A stretch of DNA of 64,000 bases from Acidobacteriota bacterium (GCA_016713675.1 JADJOS010000001.1:2418001-2482000); one strand, 5' to 3'. Positions 34,255 through 45,500 are shown, counted from the stretch's first letter. Translations and numbers: made by a program. Notes: generated from the letters alone by a model not told the origin.

Positions 34255-35494
34255 ATGCTTAGTGCAGAGATCATCGCAATTGGTTCGGAGCTTTTGACGC
34301 CGACCAAGACAGACACGAACAGCCTTTGGCTGACGGAGAAGCTCAACGATATTGGCATTGAGGTGATGCTAAAGACGATCGTTGGGGATGACGGCGCACG
34401 GCTGGAGGAAACGGTAAAGGACGCGATGCGGCGTTCTGATATCGTGATCACAACCGGCGGGCTCGGGCCGACGGAGGATGATATCACCCGCGTCTGCACG
34501 GCGGCGGCGATCGGTCGTGAATTGAAATATCACGACGATATCGAGGAGCACCTTCGGCAGCGTTTCAAAGCCTGGGGCCGCGAGATGCCTGATATCAACA
34601 AACGTCAGGCGTATGTGATCGACGGTGCCGACATCCTGCCGAATCCGCACGGCTCGGCCGTTGGGATGTTGGCTGAGATAGACGGTAAATTGTTGGTAAT
34701 TTTACCGGGCCCGCCCCGGGAGAATCAGCCGATGTTCAATGAACACGTTTTGCCGCGATTGAAAGCGATCGCCGGTGAAACGCATGTTCGACGGCGTTTG
34801 CTTCGAGTTTCGGGACTCGGCGAATCGGCAGTTGATGAGATCGCTGCTCCGATCTATACATCGTATCCGTCGGTTCAAACTTCTATCCTGTTCAATAAGA
34901 GCGAGGTCGAACTGCATGTCGCCGCTCGGGCTGATTCGACAGAGGATGCTCAAAGGACCGCAGACGAAGTCGCTGATAAACTCATCTCGGCACTCGGCAA
35001 GGCGGTCTTTTCGACAAACGGCGAGACGATGGAAGAGATCGTTGGGGCGCTGCTGACCGCTCGCGGCGAGACCGTCTCCATCGCCGAAAGCTGTACCGGC
35101 GGTTTGATCGGCCAGCGTTACGTCCGTTCCAGGTTCGTCCGCTTATTTTATGGAAGGTGCGGTGACCTATTCGAACGCGGCTAAAATGCGAACGCTCAAT
35201 GTTCCCGCCGAGATCATCGAACAGCACGGAGCCGTTAGTGCCGAATGTGCGGAAGCCATGGCCGCCGGAATGCGAGAATACGCGGGAACCGACCACGCGA
35301 TCTCGATCACCGGCATCGCCGGCCCCGATGGCGGGAGCGACGATAAACCCGTCGGAACGGTCTATATTGGGTATTCCGGCCGAAATATTACTAAATCGGT
35401 CCATCTCGTCCTGCCTGGAGATAGGTATCTCATCCGGTGGCGATCAAGCCAGGCCGCACTCGATTATCTACGGCGGCAACTAATTGTTAAATAG
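34255..35494 (+). CDS. cinA: CinA-family protein, one frameshift
   Basis: CinA joins a COG1058 pyrophosphatase-like domain (EIIAIGSELLT, then TGGLGPTEDDITR) to a nicotinamide-nucleotide amidase domain (SIAESCTGGLIG) that recycles NMN. The frame breaks near 35115-35125: after SCTGGLIGQR the first frame gives non-homologous sequence, while the next frame continues TSVPGSSAYFMEGAVTYSN up to 35494. Two missing bases, or one extra, would explain it. All motifs on both sides are intact. Confidence 0.88.
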
Positions 35495-35506
35495 ACTCAA
35501 ATTGGG

Positions 35507-36256
35507 TTACGTGATGGCTCCGCCGTCGACGATCACGACTTCGCCGCTCATGAAGCTGTTGCGGTCGCTGGTCATAAAGGCGGCGTATTCGGCAAGTTCT
35601 TCGGGTCGGCCGAGGCGGCCCTTGGCGACCCAGAAATCGTGCATTTGGAGCAGGCGTTCCGGTAAGGTTTGACCGAGGTCGGTGTCGAAGATGCCTGCGG
35701 CGATGGCGTTGACGGAGATACCAAAATTAGAGGCTTCGCGGGCGAGACACTTTGTGAAGCCGATCATTGCGGCCTTTGAGGTCGCGTAATGAACAGATGT
35801 CGGCAATGAGCGGATCGCTCCGACCGATGTGATGTTGAGTATCGACCCGGCTCGTTCGCGGATCATTTGTTTGTAGAAAGGCTTAGTGACCGCAAAAAGG
35901 CTGTTGACATTGGTATCGACAACCCAATCCCAACTCTTATCCGTCGTCGTGGCGAAATTGTCAGGTTTGTTTACAGCGGCGTTATTTACAAGGATGTTGA
36001 TCGAACCCCACGCCTCTTTTATCTCACGGGCAACGTGTTTCATACCGTAGCGGTCGGTGACCGACACTTTGAAACTCAAAGCCCTGCGGCCGTGTGCCTC
36101 GATCTTGGCGCGTACTTCGTCAGCGAGTGCGTCGCTCGAATGATAATTGAATGCAACGTCCGCACCTTCGCGGGCAAAAACCTCGCAAATGGCGGCGCCG
36201 ATGCCGCGGGTTCCACCCGACACAAACGCACGTTTTCCTTCAAGTAAAAGACTCAA
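35507..36256 (-). CDS. short-chain dehydrogenase/reductase
   Basis: The 249-residue NAD(P)-dependent oxidoreductase has VSGGTRGIGAAICEVF for cofactor binding, NNAAVN, the Ser of the SVGAI segment and YATSK with the catalytic Tyr and Lys. It resembles FabG-like 3-oxoacyl reductases; the real substrate is unknown. It is last of three minus-strand genes (radical SAM, glycosyltransferase, SDR), 107 bases after the glycosyltransferase start region. Confidence 0.88.
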   Translation of the reverse strand: MSLLLEGKRAFVSGGTRGIGAAICEVFAREGADVAFNYHSSDALADEVRAKIEAHGRRALSFKVSVTDRYGMKHVAREIKEAWGSINILVNNAAVNKPDNFATTTDKSWDWVVDTNVNSLFAVTKPFYKQMIRERAGSILNITSVGAIRSLPTSVHYATSKAAMIGFTKCLAREASNFGISVNAIAAGIFDTDLGQTLPERLLQMHDFWVAKGRLGRPEELAEYAAFMTSDRNSFMSGEVVIVDGGAIT

Positions 36257-36363
36257 GCAGTGTTCTCCCGTAAGTAACTATCGCAAACCTAAGTAGATAA
36301 GGTTAATAAAATCAGCCGATATCGACAAGCGTTAGTGAGCAAAATTGTGATGATCGATATGCT

Positions 36364-37542
36364 TTAAGCGGCGGCACGGGCCGTGGTAAACGGATGCGGC
36401 AGCAGAGCATTGATCTCGCGGATAATAGAATCGGTCGAATTGGGTATCGTCATTCCGGCCGTTGCGGCCTTCATCCGAGAATAGTCGCCGTTGTTCGAAA
36501 GGAGGTTTTGGATCGTCGGCACAATGTCGGTAGAACGATGAAGCAGTATTCCGGCGCCTCGCCGCTGCAGGAGTTGGACAGTGCCGGCCTCTTGCGGCAT
36601 CGGTTCGGTCGTAGCATCGGCGATTATCGGCAATCGGCACGCAAGAGCCTCGAAGGTCGTCAACCCGCCTAGTTTTGAGACCATGACATTCGCGGACTGC
36701 ATCAGCTTTTCGATCTCATTTGAATAACCGATGACCTTGACAGGAAATTTTGCCGTTCGAGCGATCTCTTCGGCCTCGAGCCGAAGCTCTTCGTTCTTGC
36801 CGGCCAGGAAAATGGCCTGGACGTCGAGTTCGCCGCGAACGAGCTCTTTGAATATCTGCGGAATATTGCCGCCGCCGACCCAACCGGCGTTCACGAATAC
36901 GGTGAATTTGTCAGGATCGAGGCCGTAAATGCGGCGGGCTTCCTGAGCGTCTTTCTCATCGACCTCGTGAAATTTAGGATTGACCGGCATGCCCGAGATC
37001 TTTATCTTTTCGGGCGAAACGCCGTAATCGAGCAATTGGTCGCGGGCGTCTTCATTGGCGACGAGATAGAGTGAAACGTCATCGCACGCCCAGCCTTTCC
37101 AAAATCCATAACACGGATCTGTAACGACCGTTACGAGCGGCACTTGCTCACTCAGACTCAATTCGCGCAATATGCGTCCGAAGATATGCTGCGTCAGCGG
37201 ATGTACGCTGACAACCACGTGCGGGCACCATTTTTCAAATTGATCGCGGACGTATCCGACGCAGCGTTTGTGAAAAAACTCTCGGGTCTCCGGCCTGATC
37301 TTATTCATCGCCCAGTAGAGATATTTCATCCAATGCTGCTTGTTCTTGAGCACCCAATTGTAAACCTTTACGAGTTTTTCGGTGATGTGGTGCGATTCCT
37401 CGACGGCCTTGATCACGCGAACCACCGGCGATGAGCCCTTCCAAAATTTATTCAGCCCGTCCGCGATAGCCGCCGCAGCGCTGCGATGCCCGCCGCCGGT
37501 GTCGGATGAGATTATGAGAATTTTTGGAGTGGTTTGCGACAT
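36364..37542 (-). CDS. MGDG-synthase-like glycosyltransferase (GT28)
   Basis: The 392-residue protein has the MGDG-synthase N-terminal motif SSDTGGGHRSAAAAIADGL, a GT-B fold, and the C-terminal nucleotide-sugar part (FVNAGWVGGGNIPQ, ANVMVSKLGGLTTFEALA). Relatives move a sugar onto diacylglycerol or undecaprenyl intermediates. It begins 17 bases after the radical SAM stop, so the two genes are coupled. A role in envelope glycolipid synthesis is inferred. Confidence 0.85.
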   Translation of the reverse strand: MSQTTPKILIISSDTGGGHRSAAAAIADGLNKFWKGSSPVVRVIKAVEESHHITEKLVKVYNWVLKNKQHWMKYLYWAMNKIRPETREFFHKRCVGYVRDQFEKWCPHVVVSVHPLTQHIFGRILRELSLSEQVPLVTVVTDPCYGFWKGWACDDVSLYLVANEDARDQLLDYGVSPEKIKISGMPVNPKFHEVDEKDAQEARRIYGLDPDKFTVFVNAGWVGGGNIPQIFKELVRGELDVQAIFLAGKNEELRLEAEEIARTAKFPVKVIGYSNEIEKLMQSANVMVSKLGGLTTFEALACRLPIIADATTEPMPQEAGTVQLLQRRGAGILLHRSTDIVPTIQNLLSNNGDYSRMKAATAGMTIPNSTDSIIREINALLPHPFTTARAAA

Positions 37543-37559
37543 CTAATTCCGCTGAGGAC

Positions 37560-38720
37560 CTATGCTTTCAACGCAACTTCCTTCGCTGCCAAAAATCCTG
37601 CATCTTTCGAAGCTTTTTTCATCTGGCCTTCGAGTTTCTTGATCTTGACCAAATGTCCGGCGTTGAACGGAAGCGACGGATAGAAGCAGTTCGATTCGTG
37701 CGTGCAGAAGCAGCCCGCACCGGCCTCTTTACGCCGGGCGTCCATCATGTCGGTGTTCCAGGCAGCCTGGAAATCCCAATCGTAATCACGCAAATTGAGC
37801 ACATCGGCCTTGTTCTCACACGACGAGAGGGCTCCGTTGTCGTAGATCACGGCACCTGCACTGCCGGCGTAGCATTTGAGCTGTGCCTTGTTCTCCTCTT
37901 TCGTTTTGGCGATGAGGTCGTGCATATAAATATCGACTGCTGCCTTGAAAAAGCCGGACTCGCCTCCGTAATTGTTTTTAAGAGCAGCACTCTTAGTGTC
38001 CTCAAGGATCATGTTCGAGAGCTGCATATAACGATTGTGGTCAAACTGCAGCTCGATCGGATCGGCTGACGGCGGGCGAATATAGTTGATATTCACCTTG
38101 TCCGGTTTGAGGTCGTATTTCAGAAAATCGTACCAGTCGAAGATGGTGTCCTCATTCGAATGCATCACGCAGGTGCAGGTCTGAATGTCGAGCTTGGGAT
38201 ACTGCTCTTTCTTCATCTGCTGCAAAGTGCGGGCAGTGTGAATGGCCTTGTCCCAGCTGCCTTCTTTGCGGCGGATCTTTTCGTGGGCGTCTTTCATCCC
38301 GTCGATGCCGAGGGCGACGCTGACGTTCAGATTGGGACATTCGTCCATGATCTGAGCGACGTCAGGGAAGATACGCGGATGGATCTGACCGTTCGACATC
38401 AGATAGACCGAATCGAGTTTGTTGTTTTCGTAGAAAGCACGCACGATCTGAGGCAGATCCTTACGCGTGAAAGGCTCGCCGCCGGCAAGTACAAGGACGC
38501 CGAGGTTTCCGCCAAGCGTTTCTGAGATCTTGGCGATCTCGTCGGTCTTCATCTGCAATTTCTTACGCGGTCGGTCGTCGAGTTCCTCCGTAAAGAAACA
38601 GTGCGTACAGCGCATATCACAGACGCTCGTGACCAAAATATTGAGAAACACAGGCGAGATCGGACGTCCGACCAAAATGCTTGCGTATCTCTTAAAAATC
38701 TCTTTTGTTGCAAAATCCAT
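37560..38720 (-). CDS. radical SAM/SPASM-like enzyme
   Basis: The 386-residue protein carries the cluster motif CDMRCTHC (CxxxCxxC) near residue 35 and AGGEPFTRKD for SAM binding. The C-terminal region has more Cys (CYAGSAG, SSCENKAD, CFCTHESNCFYP), like SPASM-type extra clusters. Sequence-similar enzymes modify peptides, heme or lipids, and no substrate peptide is seen nearby. The next gene is a lipid-type glycosyltransferase, so a small-molecule or lipid substrate is plausible. GAGGAAAAAG precedes the ATG. Confidence 0.85.
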   Translation of the reverse strand: MDFATKEIFKRYASILVGRPISPVFLNILVTSVCDMRCTHCFFTEELDDRPRKKLQMKTDEIAKISETLGGNLGVLVLAGGEPFTRKDLPQIVRAFYENNKLDSVYLMSNGQIHPRIFPDVAQIMDECPNLNVSVALGIDGMKDAHEKIRRKEGSWDKAIHTARTLQQMKKEQYPKLDIQTCTCVMHSNEDTIFDWYDFLKYDLKPDKVNINYIRPPSADPIELQFDHNRYMQLSNMILEDTKSAALKNNYGGESGFFKAAVDIYMHDLIAKTKEENKAQLKCYAGSAGAVIYDNGALSSCENKADVLNLRDYDWDFQAAWNTDMMDARRKEAGAGCFCTHESNCFYPSLPFNAGHLVKIKKLEGQMKKASKDAGFLAAKEVALKA

Positions 38721-38737
38721 TACTTTTTCCTCGGCCA

Positions 38738-38768
38738 GCGTGCCGCAAAATTTGATTTTGCAGCACGC
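38738..38768. repeat. hairpin upstream of the radical SAM gene
   Basis: GCGTGCCGCAAAAT (38738-38751) pairs with ATTTTGCAGCACGC (38755-38768) with one mismatch around TTG. It may end the upstream regulator transcript or act in the leader. Confidence 0.6.
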
Positions 38769-38886
38769 AGTCTACCATTCTCTAATTTACGCTAATCGCG
38801 TGAAATCGGCAATGTTCGTTGCCGTTACAACGGTGATCGCTTAGAGCCCGTTAAGACGATATACGCTTTATTCTTAGTAATGTTCG

Positions 38887-41061
38887 TTAATTGGTGGCGG
38901 CCGTTTTTATCATCACGGTATCGGAAAAGACCTTGCCCCTAACTACTGCGATCTTTTTACCGTCAAATGACCAATCGTGATAAAAGAGCGACTCCGAGCG
39001 GAAACTCGTGAGTTTCTTTACCTTTGTGCCGTCTATCGGTTGGATGGCTATCTCGCCGGAGCCATTTTCAACGGTGTCGAATGAAATCGCTTTTCCGTCA
39101 CGTGTCCATGAGATCCTTCGAACTGCGATTAGTTCCGGGAATAAGGTCAGAATAAGTGCACCTGTCGTCATCGAATAAATCGAAATGCGCCGCTTTTTCA
39201 TGTCAGCATCGTTAACGTAAAAAGCGATCTGCGTCTCGTCCGGCGAAACGGCCCATAGATCGGGGGAATCCGCATTGAACCTGGTCGAATTACCGTCAGG
39301 GCCGCGTTTCGATAATATCCAGCCAGATTCCGGGGTCTGGGTCTTATAGATCACGGTTCCATCCGAGAGTTGAACGCCATTGAAAATCGGCGTCGGGGCA
39401 CTCGTGAGTTGAGTTAATCCTTTTCCATCTATGCCAACCCGCCACAGTTGGATCAGGCCGGATCGCGTAGAATTGAAAACAACTGCCTTGCCATCACCTG
39501 ACATGCTTGGCTGGATCCAGAGACCGTCGGTGCCTTCGGTCAAACGTGTATTCGATCTGCCGTCCAGCGAAACGGCCCTTACCAATTCGGAACTGTTTTC
39601 CGTCGTCGAATAACCGATCCGCCCGTCCGGCAGCCAAAAGACCCGTTCGACATGCTGAGGCCCGGATTCCAACTCATGAAAATTCAAGCCTTCGTCGTCT
39701 GAGATCCAGATCGACGCCTTCGCGCTTTCCATTAGAGCCACCAGCGATCTGCCGTCAGGCAATATCGATATGTTTTTATAGGAGTTGTTATCGTTTGTTA
39801 CTCGGACATATTGGCCGGTTGACGGCGTGTATTGCCAAATTTGCTTAATGTCGGCGTTCGGCTCTCTGATCGCCATTAGCAAACTCGATTTATCCGGCAG
39901 CCAAACCGCAGAGACAATAAGTGTTTCGCGGTCGGGGACAATTTGTTTTTCAACCCCGCCCGTGATCGTGAATTCGGAAACATAAAAGATGTTCTTCAGA
40001 TCTGAGATTTGCTTGCGGATCGAACAAAGCAGTGAGCCGCCATCCGGCGTAAAGTTAAAATCCCAAAGCCGAATTTCCGATGGCAATGAGGCGACAACCG
40101 CCGGAGATTCGCCGTTCGGACCCCCAACAACGACCTCGACGACGTTCGTGCCGGCCCTTGTATAGGCAATGCGCCCGTCACGTGCCACCGTCACAGATCC
40201 GACGCGGTCTGAAAGCTTTCGGTCATCGCCGCCGAAGACCGAGATCTTATGAAGGCCGGTCCGGTCCGGTTCTTCAGTATCATCAAGAACGTAATAAACA
40301 AAATTTCCGTCCGGCGAAAAGGCGAGTGCATACAAATGTGCGTCTGTGTATTCGATCAGGCGACGACGCGAACCGGTCGCAAGCTGTTTGATCTCGATAG
40401 CAACGCCAGTCGTACCGGACCTCATCATGCATGCGACATAGTTGCCGTCCTGCGAGATCGCCCCCGGGCAATTGCCGTCGTTGGTCAGCTTCTCCTGTCG
40501 AACGCGCTCGACTGAAAACTGTGCCCGTGTGCCGCCTGTGTAAAACCTGGAAATGCCGAGTACGGCAATCAACAAGATCCCGAGGCCGACCGCAAGAACT
40601 ATCCATCGCCGCCCCGACGACACCGGGCCTATCAGTCTCCGGCCCGTCTCTGCGTCATCGTCGATCAGTTCCTCCGTCTCTTCTACGATGATCTCGGTTT
40701 GAGTCTGGCGGATAGCGGCGATCGCCGGGCTCTCGACACGCGTTACGTCCGCGACAAAGCTATATCCCTGCCTCGGAATTGTCTTTATAAAGCGGCCTTC
40801 GTCCGGCGATTCATCGAGAATGTGGCGAAGCGTGGAAATGCCCTTTTTTAAGCTTGATTGTTCGACGAACGTTCCGGCCCAGACGATGTCGAGCAACTGG
40901 TCGTGTGTCAGAAGTTTGCCTTCGTTCTCGATCAGAGCCGATAGCAGATCAAAATTCTTGGCAGAAATGTCGACCAAACCGCCGTTCTTTGTCAAAACGC
41001 GCCGCCGAGCATCGAGTTCAAACTCGCCAAATCGATAAAATCTCACACCGGACGCCTTCAT
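38887..41061 (-). CDS. CadC-type winged-helix regulator with beta-propeller sensor
   Basis: The 724-residue protein starts with an OmpR-type winged helix (FGEFELDARRRVLTKNG, then RHILDESPDEGRFIKTIPRQGYSFVA as two parts). A Glu-rich linker and one membrane segment (WIVLAVGLGILLIAVLGI, near residue 175) follow. The rest is made of TolB/WD40-like blades with repeated SPDG, TPDG and SGDG turns. Such one-component regulators are common in Acidobacteriota. Start 41061 was chosen over 41082. It diverges from the 41-48 kb unit, which it may control. Confidence 0.85.
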   Translation of the reverse strand: MKASGVRFYRFGEFELDARRRVLTKNGGLVDISAKNFDLLSALIENEGKLLTHDQLLDIVWAGTFVEQSSLKKGISTLRHILDESPDEGRFIKTIPRQGYSFVADVTRVESPAIAAIRQTQTEIIVEETEELIDDDAETGRRLIGPVSSGRRWIVLAVGLGILLIAVLGISRFYTGGTRAQFSVERVRQEKLTNDGNCPGAISQDGNYVACMMRSGTTGVAIEIKQLATGSRRRLIEYTDAHLYALAFSPDGNFVYYVLDDTEEPDRTGLHKISVFGGDDRKLSDRVGSVTVARDGRIAYTRAGTNVVEVVVGGPNGESPAVVASLPSEIRLWDFNFTPDGGSLLCSIRKQISDLKNIFYVSEFTITGGVEKQIVPDRETLIVSAVWLPDKSSLLMAIREPNADIKQIWQYTPSTGQYVRVTNDNNSYKNISILPDGRSLVALMESAKASIWISDDEGLNFHELESGPQHVERVFWLPDGRIGYSTTENSSELVRAVSLDGRSNTRLTEGTDGLWIQPSMSGDGKAVVFNSTRSGLIQLWRVGIDGKGLTQLTSAPTPIFNGVQLSDGTVIYKTQTPESGWILSKRGPDGNSTRFNADSPDLWAVSPDETQIAFYVNDADMKKRRISIYSMTTGALILTLFPELIAVRRISWTRDGKAISFDTVENGSGEIAIQPIDGTKVKKLTSFRSESLFYHDWSFDGKKIAVVRGKVFSDTVMIKTAATN

Positions 41062-41110
41062 ATACTTATACAAACACAGCACTTAGCCGGATCTGTCGGA
41101 ATTCACGTAT

Positions 41111-41152
41111 TTTCACCAAACTATTTCACCATAAGTTACACGATTTTTCACC
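41111..41152. promoter_or_regulatory. TTTCACC direct repeats in the divergent gap
   Basis: TTTCACC starts at 41111, 41124 and 41146, the last two 22 bp apart. OmpR-type winged-helix proteins bind direct repeats, so these may be operator sites for the adjacent regulator. Confidence 0.45.
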
Positions 41153-41227
41153 GTTTGGGAACGACTTCTCGATCGCTACCCTGCGAAGATCGTCGTGCTG
41201 ACCGAAGTGCCGCCGGCGAAAACACAT

Positions 41228-41455
41228 ATGAGGATCATCAGACGAAAACGGATCACGATCCGCCACACCGAACGGTCGGTCGAATTCACGGAAGGCGAGG
41301 GTATTCGCGAACAGCGTTGTCCGCATTGTCACGAACTACTTACTAGCGGTCCTGGCGATCTCGAACAAGGAGAGTTACCAGCCTTTATCGATGCCGAAGT
41401 CGTCGAATGCCTATCGCCGAGATCATTGGAATTAGAGGAACAAACTTCAAAATGA
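41228..41455 (+). CDS. small protein with CPHC motif
   Basis: The 75-residue product has an Arg-rich start, a CPHCH motif near residue 37 and a Cys near residue 65; a zinc ribbon is possible but only one CxxC is seen. Its TGA overlaps the next ATG (ATGA at 41452-41455), so translation is coupled. An upstream GTG at 41195 could also be the start. No family recognised. Confidence 0.55.
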   Translation: MRIIRRKRITIRHTERSVEFTEGEGIREQRCPHCHELLTSGPGDLEQGELPAFIDAEVVECLSPRSLELEEQTSK

Positions 41456-42549
41456 GAAACAACGTCTATTCAAAACACTTACCTTCCATCGCAGTTTTAT
41501 TTCTGGTTTTGGCCTCGGGACCGCTTCTTGCCGCAAACGCCCAGGGCCCGAATATTCTGAAACGAACTGTTGTCGTTACACCGCATCGGTTCCTTCGCTG
41601 GTGGAAAGTGCCAACGGCTGCCGAACCGGTCTACGACACTTGGAGTTGGGCACCGAAGATCAGATTCGCGATCAACGGCCCGGTCGCTTCCGGCAGTCAG
41701 ATCTATGTCGATTTTGAAACGGCTGACGGCAAACTCTGGTTTTCGCAGCGGATGCAGACCCCGACGCTCGAAGCCGACTTCTGGGAAGACGTCAAAAATG
41801 CCGAAGATATGGATTTTGATCAACTTGAGAAAAAGGCGATCACCGCGACAACAGGGACCTTCGGCTTCAAAATTCGGCTGAAGAATGCCCTCGCCGGTGC
41901 GGATACTGTGCTCTTCTCGGGTAAATACAAGATATCGACATACGCTCCGGACCAGAAGATCCCCGAGTATCGCGGCAAAAAGGAATTCTATATCGACGAA
42001 GACTGGCGGCTGCCAATGGCATGGCTCTGGATGAATCCGGTCGACAACGAGGATGGTCCGATAATGAATGCCCAGATCTGGTTCAAGAACTCGGAAAATA
42101 ACGATAATATCGAGGCGTTTCTCTTTTACAACGGCAAACAGATAGCCTCAAATCGCAGTCTCTCAACCGAAGATACTCTGACCAACGGCGTCGACGAACG
42201 ACCGTACCGGTACACGCTGCGGACGTTCTATTTCGCAACCGTCCGGACGGCGAACGGCGGCTCCATTCCTGATGCCTATCGCGATGCATTCTTTATCGAC
42301 AAAAATCCCGGTGACTATGAGATCAAGGTACTTCGAAACGGCGAACTGACGCGTTCGTTGAAGTTCACGGTCGGTCCGGATAAAACGATCGCCGACAACG
42401 GGATCGTGAAGATCAACAAGATCGGCGGTATCAGAATGCTGACCCCGATCAAGATCGTTGGCCCGGCCGACGGTAAATTTAGCTCGGCCGCCTGGCAGAC
42501 CGATGCTTTTTACGGTAATCCGCTGGCCGGATTTACCGCTGTCCAATGA
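41452..42549 (+). CDS. secreted protein of unknown function
   Basis: The 365-residue product has a signal peptide (SIAVLFLVLASGPLLAANA, cut near residue 30) and then a beta-rich body without Cys pairs or catalytic motifs. Trp/Tyr-rich strands (FLRWWKVPTAAEPVYDTWSW) suggest a carbohydrate- or surface-binding fold. It is middle gene of a three-gene unit, 34 bases upstream of the giant beta-helix/protease gene, which has a good AAAGGAG site. Confidence 0.75.
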   Translation: MRNNVYSKHLPSIAVLFLVLASGPLLAANAQGPNILKRTVVVTPHRFLRWWKVPTAAEPVYDTWSWAPKIRFAINGPVASGSQIYVDFETADGKLWFSQRMQTPTLEADFWEDVKNAEDMDFDQLEKKAITATTGTFGFKIRLKNALAGADTVLFSGKYKISTYAPDQKIPEYRGKKEFYIDEDWRLPMAWLWMNPVDNEDGPIMNAQIWFKNSENNDNIEAFLFYNGKQIASNRSLSTEDTLTNGVDERPYRYTLRTFYFATVRTANGGSIPDAYRDAFFIDKNPGDYEIKVLRNGELTRSLKFTVGPDKTIADNGIVKINKIGGIRMLTPIKIVGPADGKFSSAAWQTDAFYGNPLAGFTAVQ

Positions 42550-42583
42550 CCGCAACGGATAAGACAATTCAAAGGAGTTTGAA

Positions 42584-45500
42584 ATGAGGATCGTAAATAA
42601 TTTGAAGTTCATTAGATATTTTTCAATTATCTCAGGCTTAATATTGACCGCCGGTATGATGCCGGGCGTGATCGCGGCGTCGGACGCCGAACCGGCGTTC
42701 CTTACGGAGATAATCCCGTCCGTTCAGGGAAACGGTTCGCCTTTGACGGCACCATTTTCGGTGTTGGTCGTCAATACCGTTGGGGACGGAAGTGATCTGG
42801 TGCCGGGAGACGGGTTTTGTGACGACGGCGGCGGCGGATGTTCACTGAGGGCCGCTATCGAGGAGGCGAACGCGATGCCGGGAGCCAACAACATCGACTT
42901 TAATATCCCGGGCGGCTGCTATCAGAACATTCAGCCGGCGGTGCCGCTGCCTGTGATTACTGAGACATTGACGATCAACGGATATTCGCAGCCGGGAGCT
43001 TTGCCGAACACGGCTGCGATCGGCAGCAATGCGACGATCTGCATCACATTGAATGGCGCGAGCGTTGGGGGTTTCAGCGACGGACTGACGGTCAACGCCG
43101 TCAATTCGATGATCCGCGGACTCAACATCATTCGTTGGACCGATGCCGGGATCGAAGTTGGAACCGGTAACGGAAGCGTGATCGAAGGTAACTTTATCGG
43201 CGGTTCGGGCCTCGCCAACAGGCTCGGAGTTTCGATCTTTGCAAATGGCGTTCTCGTCGGTGGTTCGACGCTGGTCTCGCGCAATATAATCATCGGAAAT
43301 ACGCGATTCGGTGTCGCAATGACCGAACCCGCATCCAACAATTTTATCCAAAACAACTACGTCGGACTCGATAATTTTTCAAATCCGGTCGGGAACGGCG
43401 AAAGCGGCATTAGCGTTTTCCGATCGAGCAATAACACGATCGGCGGCCTGTCCTCGAATGTGCGAAACGTCATATCGTCCAATGGCCAACTCATTCTCGG
43501 CGACCTCGACGGCAGCGGGATATCGGTTCTCGGAGACATTGTTGCTCAATCGCCCGGTAATAAGATCCAGGGCAATTACATCGGTACCGATCCCAATGGT
43601 ACTTTCGCAAGGCCAAACATGTCCCACGGTGTCCGCATTTTCGGGGCGATAAACACAACTATCGGCGGCGGAGCGTCCGGTGCTTCCAACCTGATCTCCG
43701 GAAACACATTTGACGGAGTAAATATTACCGGTTCCGGAGCGATGACGAATGCTGTTCGCGGCAACACGATCGGCCTTGACATCTCAAAAGTCAATGATCT
43801 CGGAAACAACCGCGACGGTGTCGCAATTACCGGTGTTGCTGACAATATAGTTGGCGGATCGGCGTCCGGCGAAGGCAATTGGATCGCCGGAAACAATCAG
43901 TTCGGAGTTCAGATAAGCGGCGTCGGGGCATCTAACAATGCCGTCCAGGGGAACATGATCGGTTTCAATTTCTTTGGAGCGGCTCGGCCGCAGGCTGACG
44001 GAGTTCGAATCCTTGCGAGCAGCAATACAGTTGGCGGAACCACTGCCGGTGCGAGGAATTACATCGCCGGACATCCTCAATTTGGTATTGCCGTAGCGTT
44101 TTCAAGCGGAAATCAGATCCTCGGCAACCACATCGGCCTGACGAGTGCCGGCATGCCGCTCGGTAACGCAAATGGTGTGTTTATTCAGGACGCGACAAAC
44201 AACACGGTTGGCGGCACTGCTGCCGGAGCGGGCAATGTGATCTCGAACAATAACTTTGGTGTGCGTTTGATCTTTAACAGTTCGCCGACGACCAATAATC
44301 TGGTGCAAGGCAATCTGATCGGCACTGATCCGACCGGAATGAACCCGATGGGCAACGGTTCGCAAGGCGTTCTAATGCAGGGAGCTGACAACAATACGGT
44401 CGGCGGGACGACGGCCGCTGCAAGGAACATCATCTCCGGCAATGCTCTTCACGGCGTAAGCCTGCAGAGCGGTTCGAAAAACAACATCATCCAGGGTAAT
44501 TACATCGGTACGAAAATCGACGGCCTCTCGTCATTACAAAATCAAACAGGGGTCAATATCGAGTCTGGCGGCACAACAGGGAATGTTATTGGGGGAACGG
44601 CAACCGGTGCCGGAAACGTCATATCAGGGAACTTGCAGACGGGAATCCAACTCTCAGCTCTGGCCAACAACAACCGCATCGAAGGCAACATCGTCGGCCT
44701 CAATGCCAACGGAAATGCCGCAATTCCCAATTCGAACGGCATTGCACTGTTTGACCGGGCGAACACCAATATGATCGGCGGCAGTGCAGCGAACGCCGGA
44801 AACGTGATCTCGGGCAACCTTAACAGCGGCATCGTCCTCAATGACGGTGCCAACACCAATCAGATCGCGGGGAACAAGATCGGGACCGATCTGACCGGCT
44901 TGATCGATCTCGGAAACGGGCTTCGCGGTGTCGAGATACTACAGGGCGGAGTCGTCGGAAACGTCACAACTAACAATGTCATTGGAGGCCTGACCGCGGC
45001 AGAGAGGAACATCATTTCGGGAAATAATAATGGCGGTGTTCGCATAGCCGGGACGACCACCTTGTCAAATGTCATCGCCGGCAACTACATCGGAGCCGAC
45101 GCGACCGGCAATGGCTATCTTCAGAATGACGTTTACGGAGTTCGGATCGAGTCGCCGCAAAATACGATCGGGGGAGGCACGACTGCACACCGAAACGTCA
45201 TATCAGGACAGGTCGCGAGTTCGTACAACGGTATTGTGATCGCCAATACCGGTATCTCGACAATGGTCCAGAACAACTACATCGGTACGAATGCCGATGG
45301 TGATGACTATTTGTTCAACGGTATAGGCATTACATGCAGCGGCAGCGGCGTCGTCATCGACTCAAATCTAATTTCAGGTTCGTTCTACGGAGTTCTCCTT
45401 GGCAACGTGAACGGCGGTATCATCACAAACAATAAATTTGGTACCAATGCCGCAGGCACATCACTTCTTGGCAATGGCTACTCGATATATTTGACTGATT

